Shown: piece by piece, positions 1 to 7,687 of the stretch
Layout of the letters: every line of letters begins with the position of its first letter
Numbering within the stretch: position 1 is the first letter of the stretch
Assembly (NCBI RefSeq): GCF_021010575.1
Contig: NZ_JAJNAG010000036.1
Location: forward strand, 1-34,329
Direction of reading: 5' to 3'
From: Limnobaculum eriocheiris
GTDB lineage: Bacteria > Pseudomonadota > Gammaproteobacteria > Enterobacterales > Enterobacteriaceae
Length of the DNA: 34,329 nt
Translations under genes and position numbers: made by a program
The notes under the pieces: generated by a model
Seen by the model: only the letters and a program-made list of their open reading frames with translations
Told to the model about the DNA's origin: nothing
Database searches by the model: none

Positions 1-124
1 GCGAACCCATCTTAAACGGTTGACCCGCAAGACTATCTGCTTCTCAAAGTCAGAAGAAATGCACGATAAGATCATCGGATGGTATCTGACGATCAATCAT
101 TACCACTAAATCTGCGTCACGACC
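1..124 (+). mobile_element. IS1-family element, right end (partial)
   Basis: This is the 3' end of an insertion sequence whose body lies outside the window. It carries the transposase C-terminus followed by a short tail ending at the terminal repeat (reads GGTCGTGACGCAGATTTAG inward from 124 on the minus strand). IS1 ends also begin GGT. Positions 2-124 are identical, in inverted orientation, to 34207-34329, which fixes the element boundary at 124/125 because the two flanks diverge there. Confidence 0.9.
2..109 (+). CDS. IS1 transposase InsB-type, C-terminal fragment
   Basis: The last 35 codons of an IS1 transposase, cut by the window edge. The visible peptide includes [18 protein letters not shown], which closely matches the C-terminus of E. 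coli IS1 InsB (RKTICFSRSVEIHEKVIG). In IS1 the active enzyme is the InsAB' frameshift fusion, a DDE recombinase; its catalytic residues lie upstream of this fragment and cannot be checked. The stop is TAA at 107-109, 15 nt before the element end. Confidence 0.88.
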   Translation, partial: RTHLKRLTRKTICFSKSEEMHDKIIGWYLTINHYH

Positions 125-482
125 AACAATTACTTAAATTATAACTATGCAGAATTATCGATTTATTATTTTATACTCTGCATTCAATTTAATACCACGT
201 CAAAATAATACTACAGTCTAATTTTTACCGCAATGGGATGAATTGTAAATCAATTGAATAATAAAATATTTGATTCAGCCAAACTAATCATCATTCATGA
301 TCCCCTTCGTTAACGCATTCTGAATGCGCTATATCAACACAGGTTGGCACTAAGAATAACGCCTTTCTGCGTCGACACTCAACTCCCGATAAATCGTTGC
401 TGGTAAAAACGGCTGATGCTGCCCATAATTTAATATCAATACCTTAACCAACCTCTGCATAACTAACCTGGAGAATTTCGTC
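125..482. other. Non-coding region between IS1 and tautomerase gene
   Basis: AT-rich region of about 360 nt without a convincing gene. It holds a short perfect inverted repeat at 314-328 (CGCATTC-T-GAATGCG) that could be a protein-binding site. I saw no clear -35/-10 pair. The promoter of the downstream tautomerase presumably lies in the second half. No direct repeat of the kind IS1 makes on insertion can be judged, because only one flank is present. Confidence 0.5.
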
Positions 483-683
483 ATGCCTTATGTCAATATC
501 AAAATTACTAAAGAAGGCGCAACCGCGGAACAAAAAAAGCAACTGATTGAAGGTGTCACTCAACTATTAGTCAAAGTGTTGGATAAGAACCCCGCTACCA
601 CTCTCGTTGTTATTGATGAAGTTGATATGGATAACTGGGGAATTGGTGGCTTTCCGGTTACTGAGTTAAGAAAGAAAAAATAG
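483..683 (+). CDS. 4-oxalocrotonate tautomerase family protein
   Basis: A 66-residue protein of the 4-oxalocrotonate tautomerase (2-hydroxymuconate tautomerase) family, small cytosolic enzymes that assemble as oligomers and use the N-terminal proline as catalytic base. Sequence support: the start MPYVNI puts Pro directly after the initiator Met, and the conserved block NPATTLVVIDEVDMDNWGIG is present, with length typical for the family. The ribosome binding site GGAG (470-473) lies 9 nt before ATG. No aromatic-degradation genes are nearby, so the physiological substrate is unknown; this subgroup is widespread in enterobacteria as an orphan gene. Family is certain, substrate is not. Confidence 0.9.
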   Translation: MPYVNIKITKEGATAEQKKQLIEGVTQLLVKVLDKNPATTLVVIDEVDMDNWGIGGFPVTELRKKK

Positions 684-688
684 TTTAC

Positions 689-723
689 CAACGCCGAATG
701 GTTATTACAGGCATTCGGCGTTG
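689..723 (+). terminator. Hairpin after tautomerase gene
   Basis: A perfect 12-bp stem, CAACGCCGAATG (689-700) with CATTCGGCGTTG (712-723) and an 11-nt loop, starts 6 nt after the tautomerase stop codon. The position suggests a terminator, but no T-tract follows on the plus strand, so it may be a weak terminator or an mRNA 3'-stabilising hairpin. Confidence 0.5.
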
Positions 724-760
724 CCATTACTCAATCAACCGTACCGGAGAGGAGAGGAGA

Positions 761-979
761 ATGGACTTTTATCTGCTTAAAAACGTTTTACTCTACTGTA
801 CAGTCATCAATTATGCCGTTTTACTGATTTGGTTTATGGCAATACGGTTGGAAAAAACCTCGATTTATCACTTGCATCGCCGCTGGTTTCAGCTCACTGA
901 CGACCGCTTTGATGCCATTCACTATTCCGGTATGGCATCAATCGATTGGTATAACGACGGGAACCCAACCGTCAGCTGA
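761..979 (+). pseudogene. DUF6868 family membrane protein, C-terminally truncated
   Basis: The start ATG at 761 is set by a long purine-rich ribosome binding site (GGAGAGGAGAGGAGA) directly upstream. The first 58 or so residues match the DUF6868 family of about 80-residue membrane proteins: MDFYLLKNVLLYCTVINYAV, one hydrophobic segment (about residues 8-27), then HRRWFQLTDDRFDAIHYSGMA. The usual second hydrophobic part (a YKI…FNLVPYIAL-like segment) is missing. After residue 58 the frame runs into unrelated hydrophilic sequence ending at TGA 977-979. This looks like a deletion that fused the 5' half of the gene to a remnant of another gene. Function of the family is unknown; this copy is probably non-functional. 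Confidence 0.6.
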
Positions 980-1090
980 TTTGACGAAACAGATGTCGCT
1001 GTTGTACCCGTAGCCAGTAAAGCCAGGGATGAAGCGATGAAAGCGGCCTGCGCATGGTTATCTAATCCGTTAATTAAACCTGTGCGCTGA
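935..1090 (+). pseudogene. Remnant of an unidentified gene, 3' end, fused to the DUF6868 fragment
   Basis: In one reading frame the sequence from about 935 continues past TGA (977-979) to TGA at 1088-1090. It reads SIDWYNDGNPTVS, stop, FDETDVAVVPVASKARDEAM, then KAACAWLSNPLIKPVR. Amino-acid composition past the stop looks like real protein, so this may be the C-terminus of a lost gene carrying a nonsense mutation. I do not recognise the family. The left border (about 935) is the likely deletion junction with DUF6868. Confidence 0.35.
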
Positions 1091-1228
1091 GTCTATTTGA
1101 TTTATATGTGTTTTATATGAACTTTTGTCATGAATCGTATCATCGACGAAAACCACAATGCGAAATAACCGGCAATAACGCCGCAGGATACGACGTTATT
1201 GCATAGGATTACCGTATCTGAAAAGCGA

Positions 1229-1441
1229 TCAGACGTTTTTACGCTCGATGGTTTCTTCACCCCAGTAGAGGCGATCGGCATCAGTTTTACTGAACGCCAG
1301 CGGTAACACCTCATCGCTGCCTTCGTCCCAAATTTGCTGTGCTTTTACTTCATCATTATTAGCCAGTTCAAAAATAGCCTCGGCAATTTCAACGGATGTC
1401 TCGCGAATTCTAGCCCACTCTTTAATTCTTAATCTTTGCAT
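1229..1441 (-). CDS. yccJ: YccJ family protein
   Basis: A 70-residue protein clearly homologous to E. coli YccJ (75 aa). Shared blocks are [50 protein letters not shown] and the shared end NV. The start is taken at ATG 1439-1441 because GGGAG (minus strand, about 1450-1454) sits 8 nt upstream; an in-frame TTG five codons earlier overlaps this ribosome binding site and is less likely. In E. coli yccJ follows wrbA; here it stands alone, divergent from yqhD. Its function is not established; wrbA-yccJ is linked to the general stress response in E. coli (family knowledge, not seen here). Confidence 0.9.
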   Translation of the reverse strand: MQRLRIKEWARIRETSVEIAEAIFELANNDEVKAQQIWDEGSDEVLPLAFSKTDADRLYWGEETIERKNV

Positions 1442-1647
1442 TTCAATGTCTCCCAACGAGTTATTTCAGACGTAGCTTTATTACTTTCAAAGCACTGTTT
1501 AACAGTATCGTTCAAGCTCGTGATTTTGCACGCAAAAAAAATCGACGAGTAACATAGCACACGCAGTATCTAACGCATTGGCTAAGCGGCTTATGACAGA
1601 ATACGCGGTTACTCAGTAAGTTAGTCGCATTGATGAATCACCCATTT

Positions 1648-1688
1648 ACATTAAACAGACCGATTATCCATCGGTTTTATGTTAATGT
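1648..1688. promoter_or_regulatory. Long imperfect inverted repeat upstream of yqhD
   Basis: Two nested arm pairs share one centre: ACCGAT (1659-1664) with ATCGGT (1670-1675), and outside them ACATTAA (1648-1654) with TTAATGT (1682-1688). It lies 82 nt before the yqhD start in the divergent yccJ/yqhD region. The inner hairpin is followed by TTTT, so it could be a weak terminator, but the outer arms make an operator equally possible. Confidence 0.35.
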
Positions 1689-1769
1689 GGTTAGAGTATC
1701 TTGTTAACCTTTTCTGAAGCGAAAAATTACTGCTTTTTATCCATTATGCTACCGTCAGGATCTATCACC

Positions 1770-2927
1770 ATGAATAATTTTAGCCTTCATCTTGCTACAA
1801 AAGTCTTATTTGGTCAGGGTCAGATTGCTCAACTCCCTACAGTTATCCCTGTCGATGCCCGAGTACTGATTACCTACGGCGGCGGCAGTATTAAACGTAA
1901 TGGTGTTCTGGAACAGGTTCACCATGCGCTGAAGGGATATACCCTGTTTGAATTTGGCGGTATTGAACCAAATCCAACTTATGAAACGCTGATGCAAGCC
2001 GTAGAAATGGTGCACAACAATAAGATCGATTTCCTGCTCGCCGTTGGTGGTGGTTCCGTACTGGATGGCACCAAATTTATTGCCGCGGCTGCTGACTATG
2101 TGGGAGAAACCTGGGAGATCGTCACCAGCCGCGGAAAAAAAGTCACTAAAGCGCTGCCAATTGGCTCTGTGCTGACCTTACCGGCTACCGGTTCAGAAAT
2201 GAATGAGGGTGCCGTTATCAGCCGTCGGGAAACCGGTGATAAGCAAGCCTTTATGTCTCCGTTTGTCATGCCTCAATTTGCTATTCTGGATCCGGTCACC
2301 ACCTATACTTTGCCTCCACGTCAGATTATCAACGGCGTTATCGATGCATTTATCCATACCATGGAGCAGTACCTGACCTATCCGGTGAATGCCAAAGTTC
2401 AGGACCGTTTTGCGGAGGGCCTGTTGTTAACACTGATAGAAGAAGGTCCAAAAGCGTTAAAAGAACCGGAAAACTATGCGGTGCGGGCAAATATTATGTG
2501 GTGCGCCACCATGGCTCTGAATGGCTTAATTGGTGCCGGTGTACCACAAGACTGGGCGACCCATATGCTGGGCCATGAGTTGACCGCAATGCATGGACTG
2601 GACCACGCACAAACGCTGGCCATTATTCTGCCGGCGATTATGCGTGCCAAAAAAGCACAAAAATGGGAAAAACTGCTGCAATACGCAGAGCGCGTATGGA
2701 ACATTGATACCGGTACCGAAGATCAGCGCATTGAGGCGGCAATTAAAGCCACGGAGAACTTCTTCCAGCAAATGGGAGCACCAACGCGCCTGTCTGATTA
2801 TCAGTTAGATGGCAGTTCGATTCCAGCATTGATCGAGAAGCTAAAAGAGCATGGAATGACCCAACTTGGCGAACACCGCGACATCACCTTAGCGGATAGC
2901 CAGAAAATTTACGAATCAGCACGTTAA
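1770..2927 (+). CDS. yqhD: NADPH-dependent aldehyde reductase / Fe-type alcohol dehydrogenase YqhD
   Basis: A 385-residue group III (metal-dependent) alcohol dehydrogenase, very close to E. coli YqhD (387 aa). YqhD reduces short-chain and lipid-peroxidation-derived aldehydes with NADPH in the cytosol. The coenzyme-binding GGGS motifs are at about 37-40 and 93-96. The metal ligands are all present as D192, H196, H265 and H279 (equivalents of D194, H198, H267, H281). The start is ATG 1770 with AGGA 9 nt upstream, giving the family N-terminus MNNF; a longer in-frame start at 1701 has no support. In E. coli the neighbours are yqhC (activator) and dkgA; both are absent here. A strong terminator follows. 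Confidence 0.96.
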   Translation: MNNFSLHLATKVLFGQGQIAQLPTVIPVDARVLITYGGGSIKRNGVLEQVHHALKGYTLFEFGGIEPNPTYETLMQAVEMVHNNKIDFLLAVGGGSVLDGTKFIAAAADYVGETWEIVTSRGKKVTKALPIGSVLTLPATGSEMNEGAVISRRETGDKQAFMSPFVMPQFAILDPVTTYTLPPRQIINGVIDAFIHTMEQYLTYPVNAKVQDRFAEGLLLTLIEEGPKALKEPENYAVRANIMWCATMALNGLIGAGVPQDWATHMLGHELTAMHGLDHAQTLAIILPAIMRAKKAQKWEKLLQYAERVWNIDTGTEDQRIEAAIKATENFFQQMGAPTRLSDYQLDGSSIPALIEKLKEHGMTQLGEHRDITLADSQKIYESAR

Positions 2928-2954
2928 CTGATTTTTATCCGTTTAATATGCAAC

Positions 2955-2987
2955 AGGCCCGGGGAATTACCCGGGCCTTGTTTTTTT
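2955..2987 (+). terminator. Rho-independent terminator of yqhD
   Basis: Stem AGGCCCGGG (2955-2963) with CCCGGGCCT (2970-2978), 6-nt loop, followed by TGTTTTTTT. It lies 28 nt after the yqhD stop, between the convergent yqhD and nikR genes, and may serve both. Confidence 0.9.
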
Positions 2988-3006
2988 ACATGAAACAAAA
3001 TCTTCA

Positions 3007-3462
3007 TTAATCATGGTGAGAATGTTCGTCATCATGATGGTGATGATGGGAATGCCCGCCGCTATTATCCGGTACCATCACCAGCTTGCCATACCTTACC
3101 CCCCGCTCCGTAATCACCTGTTCGGCCAATTGCCCCACGCGCTCTGCATCACCTTTCAGCATTGAGACTTCCATACAGCTACCCTGATCGAGATGAACGT
3201 GCAGGCTGGCTAATGTCAGATCATGTTGCTCATGAAAAGTACGCGTTAATCGTTTAGACAACTCGCGGGACTTGTGGTCATAAACATAAACCAATGCCGC
3301 TACACAGGGAGGATTGCCTTCAACGACCAATGAGGAGTTCTGAATACCGGTACGGGTTAAATCCCGGATCGCCTCTGAACGATTTTGATAATTCTTTTGC
3401 TTTATAATGTTATCTATCTCTTCCATCAGGTCGTCATCAATAGAAATCGTTATACGCTGCAT
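3007..3462 (-). CDS. nikR: Nickel-responsive regulator NikR with His-rich C-terminal tail
   Basis: A 151-residue homologue of E. coli NikR (133 aa), a tetrameric ribbon-helix-helix repressor that binds DNA when loaded with Ni(II). The RHH domain is residues 1-45 (MQRITISIDDDL, NRSEAIRDL). The ACT-like metal-binding domain follows, with all four Ni ligands: H77, H88, H90 and C96 (E. coli H76, H87, H89, C95). Three ATG codons are in tandem; the third (3460-3462) is best spaced (7 nt) from GGAG and gives the family start MQR. Unusual: residues 135-151 form a tail with nine His among 17 residues, absent from E. coli NikR. No nikABCDE or hydrogenase genes are in the window. Confidence 0.95.
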   Translation of the reverse strand: MQRITISIDDDLMEEIDNIIKQKNYQNRSEAIRDLTRTGIQNSSLVVEGNPPCVAALVYVYDHKSRELSKRLTRTFHEQHDLTLASLHVHLDQGSCMEVSMLKGDAERVGQLAEQVITERGVRYGKLVMVPDNSGGHSHHHHHDDEHSHHD

Positions 3463-3855
3463 CATCATTCTCCAAAAGCATCATTCAGATATTGAAACCA
3501 TCATAACGACAAAGTCATGATGCGTCGAGGTCGATGATATACACCAAACGCCAGCCTGAAGAAATAATTATTATAAATAACAATATATTATAATTTTCAA
3601 TAAAGCGTTACTCAGAAAATCATACCTGTTTATCCGTATCCTGAAAGCGCTCATTTAGTTTCAGAAGCGATTAATTTAACAGGGAGTAAATCTATAATTT
3701 TTTCATGGTGTTATATAAATAATATTGCGATAGTCGTCGACTATGCTGACATTGAAATACACAAGTTGCTTTTATTTATATACTATCGCCCACTATTATT
3801 AACCGGAGTAATATAACAACAAGATCTAATATTGAATCAGTTAAGGGAATAACTC
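3463..3855. other. Divergent nikR / PAP2 intergenic region
   Basis: About 390 nt of AT-rich DNA with no convincing gene. It must hold the nikR promoter (minus) and the phosphatase promoter (plus). A CATCAT (3499-3504) … ATGATG (3517-3522) inverted pair lies about 37 nt upstream of nikR and could be an operator, but it does not fit the E. coli NikR operator (GTATGA-N16-TCATAC). Confidence 0.4.
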
Positions 3856-4446
3856 ATGAATCCTATCGATTACGTTATCAATCTTATTTTAAGCGGTATT
3901 CTTATTGTTGGTGTTTATCAGTTCTACTTTTTTACCCAACGCCATACGATTACTAAAGTTCGTGAATTTAGCTCTGCCATTGATGAAAAAATTCCGTTCT
4001 GGCCTTCCTGGTCATGGGTTTACAGTTTTCTCTATTATCCTGCCATTCTGTATATCAACTGGATTGTGGAAGATTCCCGCCACTTTATCATGATTGTATT
4101 CAGTTATATTGTTCTTCTGGTTATGCAGATGACTTTCTTTATGCTGTTTCCGGTATCCACTCCGTCCCACTGGCGTAGCATGAACACCGGTAAAAGCTGG
4201 TCTGAAAAATTTCTGTTGTTTGTACAAAAATTTGATGACTCATCCAACTGTTTTCCAAGTATGCACGTCTCTGTTGCGACACTAACGGCGTTACTGGCAT
4301 ACAGCACTCTTGGTCCCTGGGTCTTCCTGTTCCCGGTACTGATCGCCCTTTCCTGCACGTTTACTAAACAGCACTATATTATCGACTTACCTGCTGGTGC
4401 GGCCCTGGGTTGGGCTGCCTATGAAGTCTATTGTGCAATTCTGTAG
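3856..4446 (+). CDS. PAP2-family membrane phosphatase (inositolphosphotransferase-like)
   Basis: A 196-residue integral membrane protein of the PAP2 / Aur1-like superfamily, enzymes that hydrolyse or transfer phosphate or phospho-head groups of lipids at the membrane. Two signature motifs are visible: NCFPSMHVSVAT (about 131-142, catalytic His137) and TKQHYIIDLPAG (about 170-181, His173 and Asp177). About five or six hydrophobic segments are predicted: 7-26, 55-70, 76-100, 138-150, 152-170 and 176-194. The first PAP2 motif (KxxxxxxRP) is not recognisable, as in the PAP2_3/Aur1-like branch. The ribosome binding site AAGGGA lies about 9 nt before the ATG. It is monocistronic; the lipid substrate cannot be told from sequence. 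Confidence 0.85.
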   Translation: MNPIDYVINLILSGILIVGVYQFYFFTQRHTITKVREFSSAIDEKIPFWPSWSWVYSFLYYPAILYINWIVEDSRHFIMIVFSYIVLLVMQMTFFMLFPVSTPSHWRSMNTGKSWSEKFLLFVQKFDDSSNCFPSMHVSVATLTALLAYSTLGPWVFLFPVLIALSCTFTKQHYIIDLPAGAALGWAAYEVYCAIL

Positions 4447-4694
4447 TTGATATTGTTGTTCAAACTATTGGGCAACACCTATTGGTTGTCTCTGGCAGCC
4501 AATTGCGTCTGTTTCTCTTTCCTTCTATTTAACATCCCTTTTGGTACCATTCTCAAACATGGCCTAAACTAAAGCACGATATTTACCGGAGAATGGGTAG
4601 TGACTGAGCGTGACCTTTATCGTTAATTGTGAAGTTGTTGCAAATTTTATAAGGCTTTGATTGCATCCCTATCCGGTCAACGTTACCATTAACA

Positions 4695-4712
4695 CATTAA
4701 TTACTATTCAGT
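4695..4712. promoter_or_regulatory. Candidate ARG box (ArgR operator) upstream of artP
   Basis: TTAAT-TACT-ATTCA at 4697-4710 matches the ARG box core TGAAT-N4-ATTCA with one mismatch. It sits 8 nt before the artP ATG. In E. coli artPIQM is repressed by ArgR with arginine. A second, adjacent box as found in most ArgR operators is weak or missing here (4674-4691). Confidence 0.5.
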
Positions 4713-4720
4713 ATTGGCGC

Positions 4721-5449
4721 ATGAGTATTCATTTAAAAGCGATAAACTGTTTCTACGGTAGCCATCAGGCTCTGTTTGACATCACACTGGACTGCCCAAG
4801 CGGAGAAACCTTAGTGTTACTCGGCCCTAGTGGCGCCGGTAAAAGCTCACTGATCAGGGTATTAAACCTGTTGGAAATGCCGGTTTCCGGGCAGCTTTCC
4901 ATCGCGGGTAATCGCTTTGATTTTAGTCAACCCCCATCAGAAGGTGCCATTCGCGAATTACGTCGTAATGTCGGTATGGTATTTCAGCAATATAATCTGT
5001 GGCCACATCTGACAGTAATGCAGAATCTGATTGAAGCACCTTGTCGGGTTTTAGGGCTGTCTAAAGAAGCGGCTATCGATCGGGCGGAAAAGTTACTGGC
5101 TCGCCTGCGTTTGCAGGAGTTCAGTGCCCGTTTTCCATTGCACCTTTCTGGCGGGCAGCAACAGCGTGTCGCCATTGCCCGCGCCCTTATGATGGAACCT
5201 CAAATATTGTTATTTGATGAACCAACCGCTGCCCTGGACCCTGAAATTACCGCCCAGGTAGTCAACATTATTCGTGAATTGTCTGATACCGGTATTACTC
5301 AAGTTATCGTAACCCACGAGGTGGAGTTTGCCAAAAAGACCGCCAGCCGGGTGGTCTATATGGAACAGGGCCATGTCGTGGAATATGGCACAGCCGATGC
5401 CTTTATTCACCCGCAAACCAAAGCGTTTACTGGTTATCTCTCCCATTAA
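4721..5449 (+). CDS. artP: Arginine ABC transporter, ATP-binding protein ArtP
   Basis: A 242-residue ABC ATPase, the same length as E. coli ArtP and highly similar throughout. It powers periplasmic-binding-protein-dependent arginine uptake together with the ArtQ/ArtM channel. Walker A is GPSGAGKSS (about 35-43), the Q-loop lies in [13 protein letters not shown], the signature is LSGGQQQR and Walker B is [14 protein letters not shown], with the switch His in [10 protein letters not shown]. The start MSIHLK agrees with E. coli; a longer in-frame start at 4661 would overlap the candidate ARG box and lacks support. The Shine-Dalgarno is weak. First gene of artPIQM; artI follows after 19 nt. Confidence 0.95.
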   Translation: MSIHLKAINCFYGSHQALFDITLDCPSGETLVLLGPSGAGKSSLIRVLNLLEMPVSGQLSIAGNRFDFSQPPSEGAIRELRRNVGMVFQQYNLWPHLTVMQNLIEAPCRVLGLSKEAAIDRAEKLLARLRLQEFSARFPLHLSGGQQQRVAIARALMMEPQILLFDEPTAALDPEITAQVVNIIRELSDTGITQVIVTHEVEFAKKTASRVVYMEQGHVVEYGTADAFIHPQTKAFTGYLSH

Positions 5450-5468
5450 GTCTCTCTGGAGTCTGGAT

Positions 5469-6200
5469 ATGAAAAAATTACTGGTTGCCACTCTGCTTGC
5501 AAGCCTTAGTCTTTCTGCTGCTGCGGCAGAAAAAATCCGTTTTGCTACCGAAGCATCCTATCCTCCGTTTGAATTTGTTGATGCAAAGAATCAGATTCAG
5601 GGGTTTGATATCGATCTGGCTAATGCCCTGTGTAAAGAGCTTCAGGCTGAATGTACTTTTGCCAATCAGGGTTTTGATAGTCTGGTTCCCGGCCTGAAAT
5701 TCCGTCGTTTTGATGCCGCAATTGCCGCTATGGATGTTACGCCAGAGCGTCTGGAGCAAGTTGCCTTTACCAATACCTACTATGATAACTCCGCTCAGTT
5801 TATTGCTCTCAAAGGCAAAGTGGCCGATTTAGCCGCGCTGAAAGGACAGAAAGTGGGAATGCAAAACGGTACTACCCACCAGAAATATCTGTTGGAAAAA
5901 CATACCGAAATCACGCCGGTTGCCTATGATAGCTATCAGAATGCCATTCTTGACCTGAAAAGTGGTCGTATTAACGCGGTGTTTGGTGATACTGCGGTCG
6001 TTGCTGAATGGCTGAAGAAAAATGATGATTTGGCCAGTGTTGGTGACAGGGTCACAGATAATGCTTACTTTGGTACTGGTTTTGCCATTGCGGTAAACCA
6101 GAAAAATACCGACCTGCGCGACAAATTGAACGCGGCGCTGGATAAAATCAAAAAAGATGGCACTTATCAAACCATCTATAACAAATGGTTCCAGAAGTAG
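5469..6200 (+). CDS. artI: Arginine-binding periplasmic protein ArtI (ArtJ-like)
   Basis: A 243-residue solute-binding protein (SBP family 3). A Sec signal peptide spans residues 1-20 (MKKLLVATLLASLSLSAAAA) with cleavage before EKIRF. The mature part shows the family marks: ATEASYPPFEFVD, GFDIDLANALCKE and the C-terminal DGTYQTIYNKWFQK. Length equals that of both ArtI and ArtJ of E. coli; position between artP and artQ favours ArtI. GGAG (5458-5461) lies 7 nt before ATG 5469, which fixes the start; upstream in-frame sequence overlaps artP and is not coding. It captures arginine or other basic amino acids in the periplasm for ArtQMP; exact specificity is not readable from sequence. Confidence 0.93.
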   Translation: MKKLLVATLLASLSLSAAAAEKIRFATEASYPPFEFVDAKNQIQGFDIDLANALCKELQAECTFANQGFDSLVPGLKFRRFDAAIAAMDVTPERLEQVAFTNTYYDNSAQFIALKGKVADLAALKGQKVGMQNGTTHQKYLLEKHTEITPVAYDSYQNAILDLKSGRINAVFGDTAVVAEWLKKNDDLASVGDRVTDNAYFGTGFAIAVNQKNTDLRDKLNAALDKIKKDGTYQTIYNKWFQK

Positions 6201-6211
6201 TCTGACAAATA

Positions 6212-6916
6212 ATGAATGAAATTCTCCCGTTAGCCAGTGCCGCCGGTATGACCGTCGGCCTGGCAGTATGCTCTCTGGTGTTGGGTCTGATATTGGCGAT
6301 GTTTTTTGCCGTATGGGAGTCATCTCGCCTGAAGTTTCTTAGCTATATCGCCACCGGTGTTGTGATGATCCTGCGCGGTTTGCCGGAAATTCTGGTGGTG
6401 TTATTTATCTATTTTGGTGCATCACAGCTGTTAATGACGCTGGCAGATGGCTTTACTCTGCCGGGCGTCACTATTCAATTGCCTATTGAAAACTTTGATG
6501 TCAGCCCATTCTTGTGTGGTGTTATTGCCCTGTCATTGCTATATGCCGCCTATGGTTCACAAACCCTGCGTGGTGCATTAAAGGCCGTTCCCCGTGGTCA
6601 GTGGGAGTCGGGTCAGGCTTTGGGCATCAGCAAAAGCGCGATTTTCTTTCGTTTGATTATGCCGCAAATGTGGCGTCATGCTCTGCCGGGTTTAGGTAAT
6701 CAGTGGCTGGTTCTGCTAAAAGATACCGCTCTGGTTTCATTGATTAGCGTTAACGACCTGATGCTACAAACCAAGAGCATCGCCATCCGCACTCAGGAAC
6801 CCTTCACCTGGTTTATGATTGCCGCGCTGATCTATTTAGCCATTACGCTGATCAGTCAGCATATTCTCTCCCTGATTGAGCGACGTACTACCCGCTTTGA
6901 ACGGGAGGCATCATAA
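6212..6916 (+). CDS. artQ: Arginine ABC transporter permease ArtQ
   Basis: A 234-residue inner-membrane permease of the HisM/GlnP type (E. coli ArtQ 238 aa), forming the translocation channel with ArtM. It has about five hydrophobic segments and the cytoplasmic EAA-loop motif [20 protein letters not shown] that contacts ArtP, followed by [19 protein letters not shown]. It follows artI by 11 nt, and its TAA overlaps the artM ATG by one base (TAATG), which indicates translational coupling. Confidence 0.95.
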   Translation: MNEILPLASAAGMTVGLAVCSLVLGLILAMFFAVWESSRLKFLSYIATGVVMILRGLPEILVVLFIYFGASQLLMTLADGFTLPGVTIQLPIENFDVSPFLCGVIALSLLYAAYGSQTLRGALKAVPRGQWESGQALGISKSAIFFRLIMPQMWRHALPGLGNQWLVLLKDTALVSLISVNDLMLQTKSIAIRTQEPFTWFMIAALIYLAITLISQHILSLIERRTTRFEREAS

Positions 6917-7581
6917 TGTTTCAGTATCTTCCGGATGTCCTACAGGGGTTACATACCAGCCTGACGCTGACTATTGTTTCTCTGATTGTGGCGCTGCTTC
7001 TGGCTATTCTGTTTACCGTCATTCTGACGTTAAAAACCCCGGTCATTATCTGGGTAGTTAAGGGCTATATTACGCTATTCACCGGCACGCCATTGCTGGT
7101 ACAAATATTCCTGATTTACTACGGTCCGGGTCAGTTTGAAATTATTAAACAGTTCCCTGTTTTGTGGCAATTGCTGTCAGAACCCTGGTTATGCGCCATG
7201 ATTGCGCTGGCTTTAAACAGTGCAGCCTACTCAACGCTGCTGTTCCACGGTGCCGTGCGGGCTATCCCATCGGGCCAGTGGCAGTCTTGTGCCGCATTGG
7301 GTATGTCTAAAGGGCAAACCCTGCGTATTCTGTTGCCTTATGCTTTTAAACGTGCGCTCTCTTCCTATTCCAACGAAGTGGTGCTGGTATTCAAGAGTAC
7401 TTCTCTGGCCTATACCATTACGCTGATGGAAGTGATGGGTTACAGCCAACTGATGTATGGCCGAACCTACGATGTGATGGTATATGGCGCGGCGGGTATC
7501 ATCTATCTGTGTGTTAACGGTTTACTCACCCTGATGATGCGACTGATAGAGAAGAAAGCGCTGGCATTTGAGCATCGTTGA
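6916..7581 (+). CDS. artM: Arginine ABC transporter permease ArtM
   Basis: A 221-residue permease (E. coli ArtM 222 aa), partner of ArtQ. It starts at FQYLPDVLQGLHTSLTLTIV and contains the EAA-type loop GAVRAIPSGQWQSCAALGMS followed by ILLPYAFKRALSSYSNE. Several membrane segments span the protein. Last gene of the operon; a second binding-protein gene, artJ, which follows artM in E. coli, is absent and yeeZ faces it instead. Confidence 0.95.
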   Translation: MFQYLPDVLQGLHTSLTLTIVSLIVALLLAILFTVILTLKTPVIIWVVKGYITLFTGTPLLVQIFLIYYGPGQFEIIKQFPVLWQLLSEPWLCAMIALALNSAAYSTLLFHGAVRAIPSGQWQSCAALGMSKGQTLRILLPYAFKRALSSYSNEVVLVFKSTSLAYTITLMEVMGYSQLMYGRTYDVMVYGAAGIIYLCVNGLLTLMMRLIEKKALAFEHR

Positions 7582-7621
7582 TTAACTTCAGGCAGTCGAA
7601 ACAAATCAGCATTAACAAACA

Positions 7622-7671
7622 TTCCGACCGCTAATTTAATGTGTTTATACAGACATTGAATGCGGTCGGAA
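7622..7671. terminator. Long hairpin between convergent artM and yeeZ
   Basis: Outer stem TTCCGACCGC (7622-7631) with GCGGTCGGAA (7662-7671). Inner sequence TTTAATGT with ACATTGAA extends the pairing. It lies 40 nt after artM and 17 nt after the yeeZ stop (on the other strand), so it is probably a bidirectional terminator, although T-tracts are poor on both sides. Confidence 0.55.
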
Positions 7672-7687
7672 ACGTATCGGTACTTAA

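Noticed and set aside
977-979. TGA inside the DUF6868/remnant frame as a selenocysteine codon
   Set aside because: No selenoprotein context or SECIS-like hairpin directly after it; a nonsense mutation in a remnant is simpler.
1102-1314. Open frame opposite the yccJ region
   Set aside because: Overlaps the yccJ coding sequence on the same strand in another frame; yccJ is clearly the real gene.
3499-3522. NikR operator before nikR
   Set aside because: The CATCAT…ATGATG pair has a 12-nt spacer and does not match GTATGA-N16-TCATAC.
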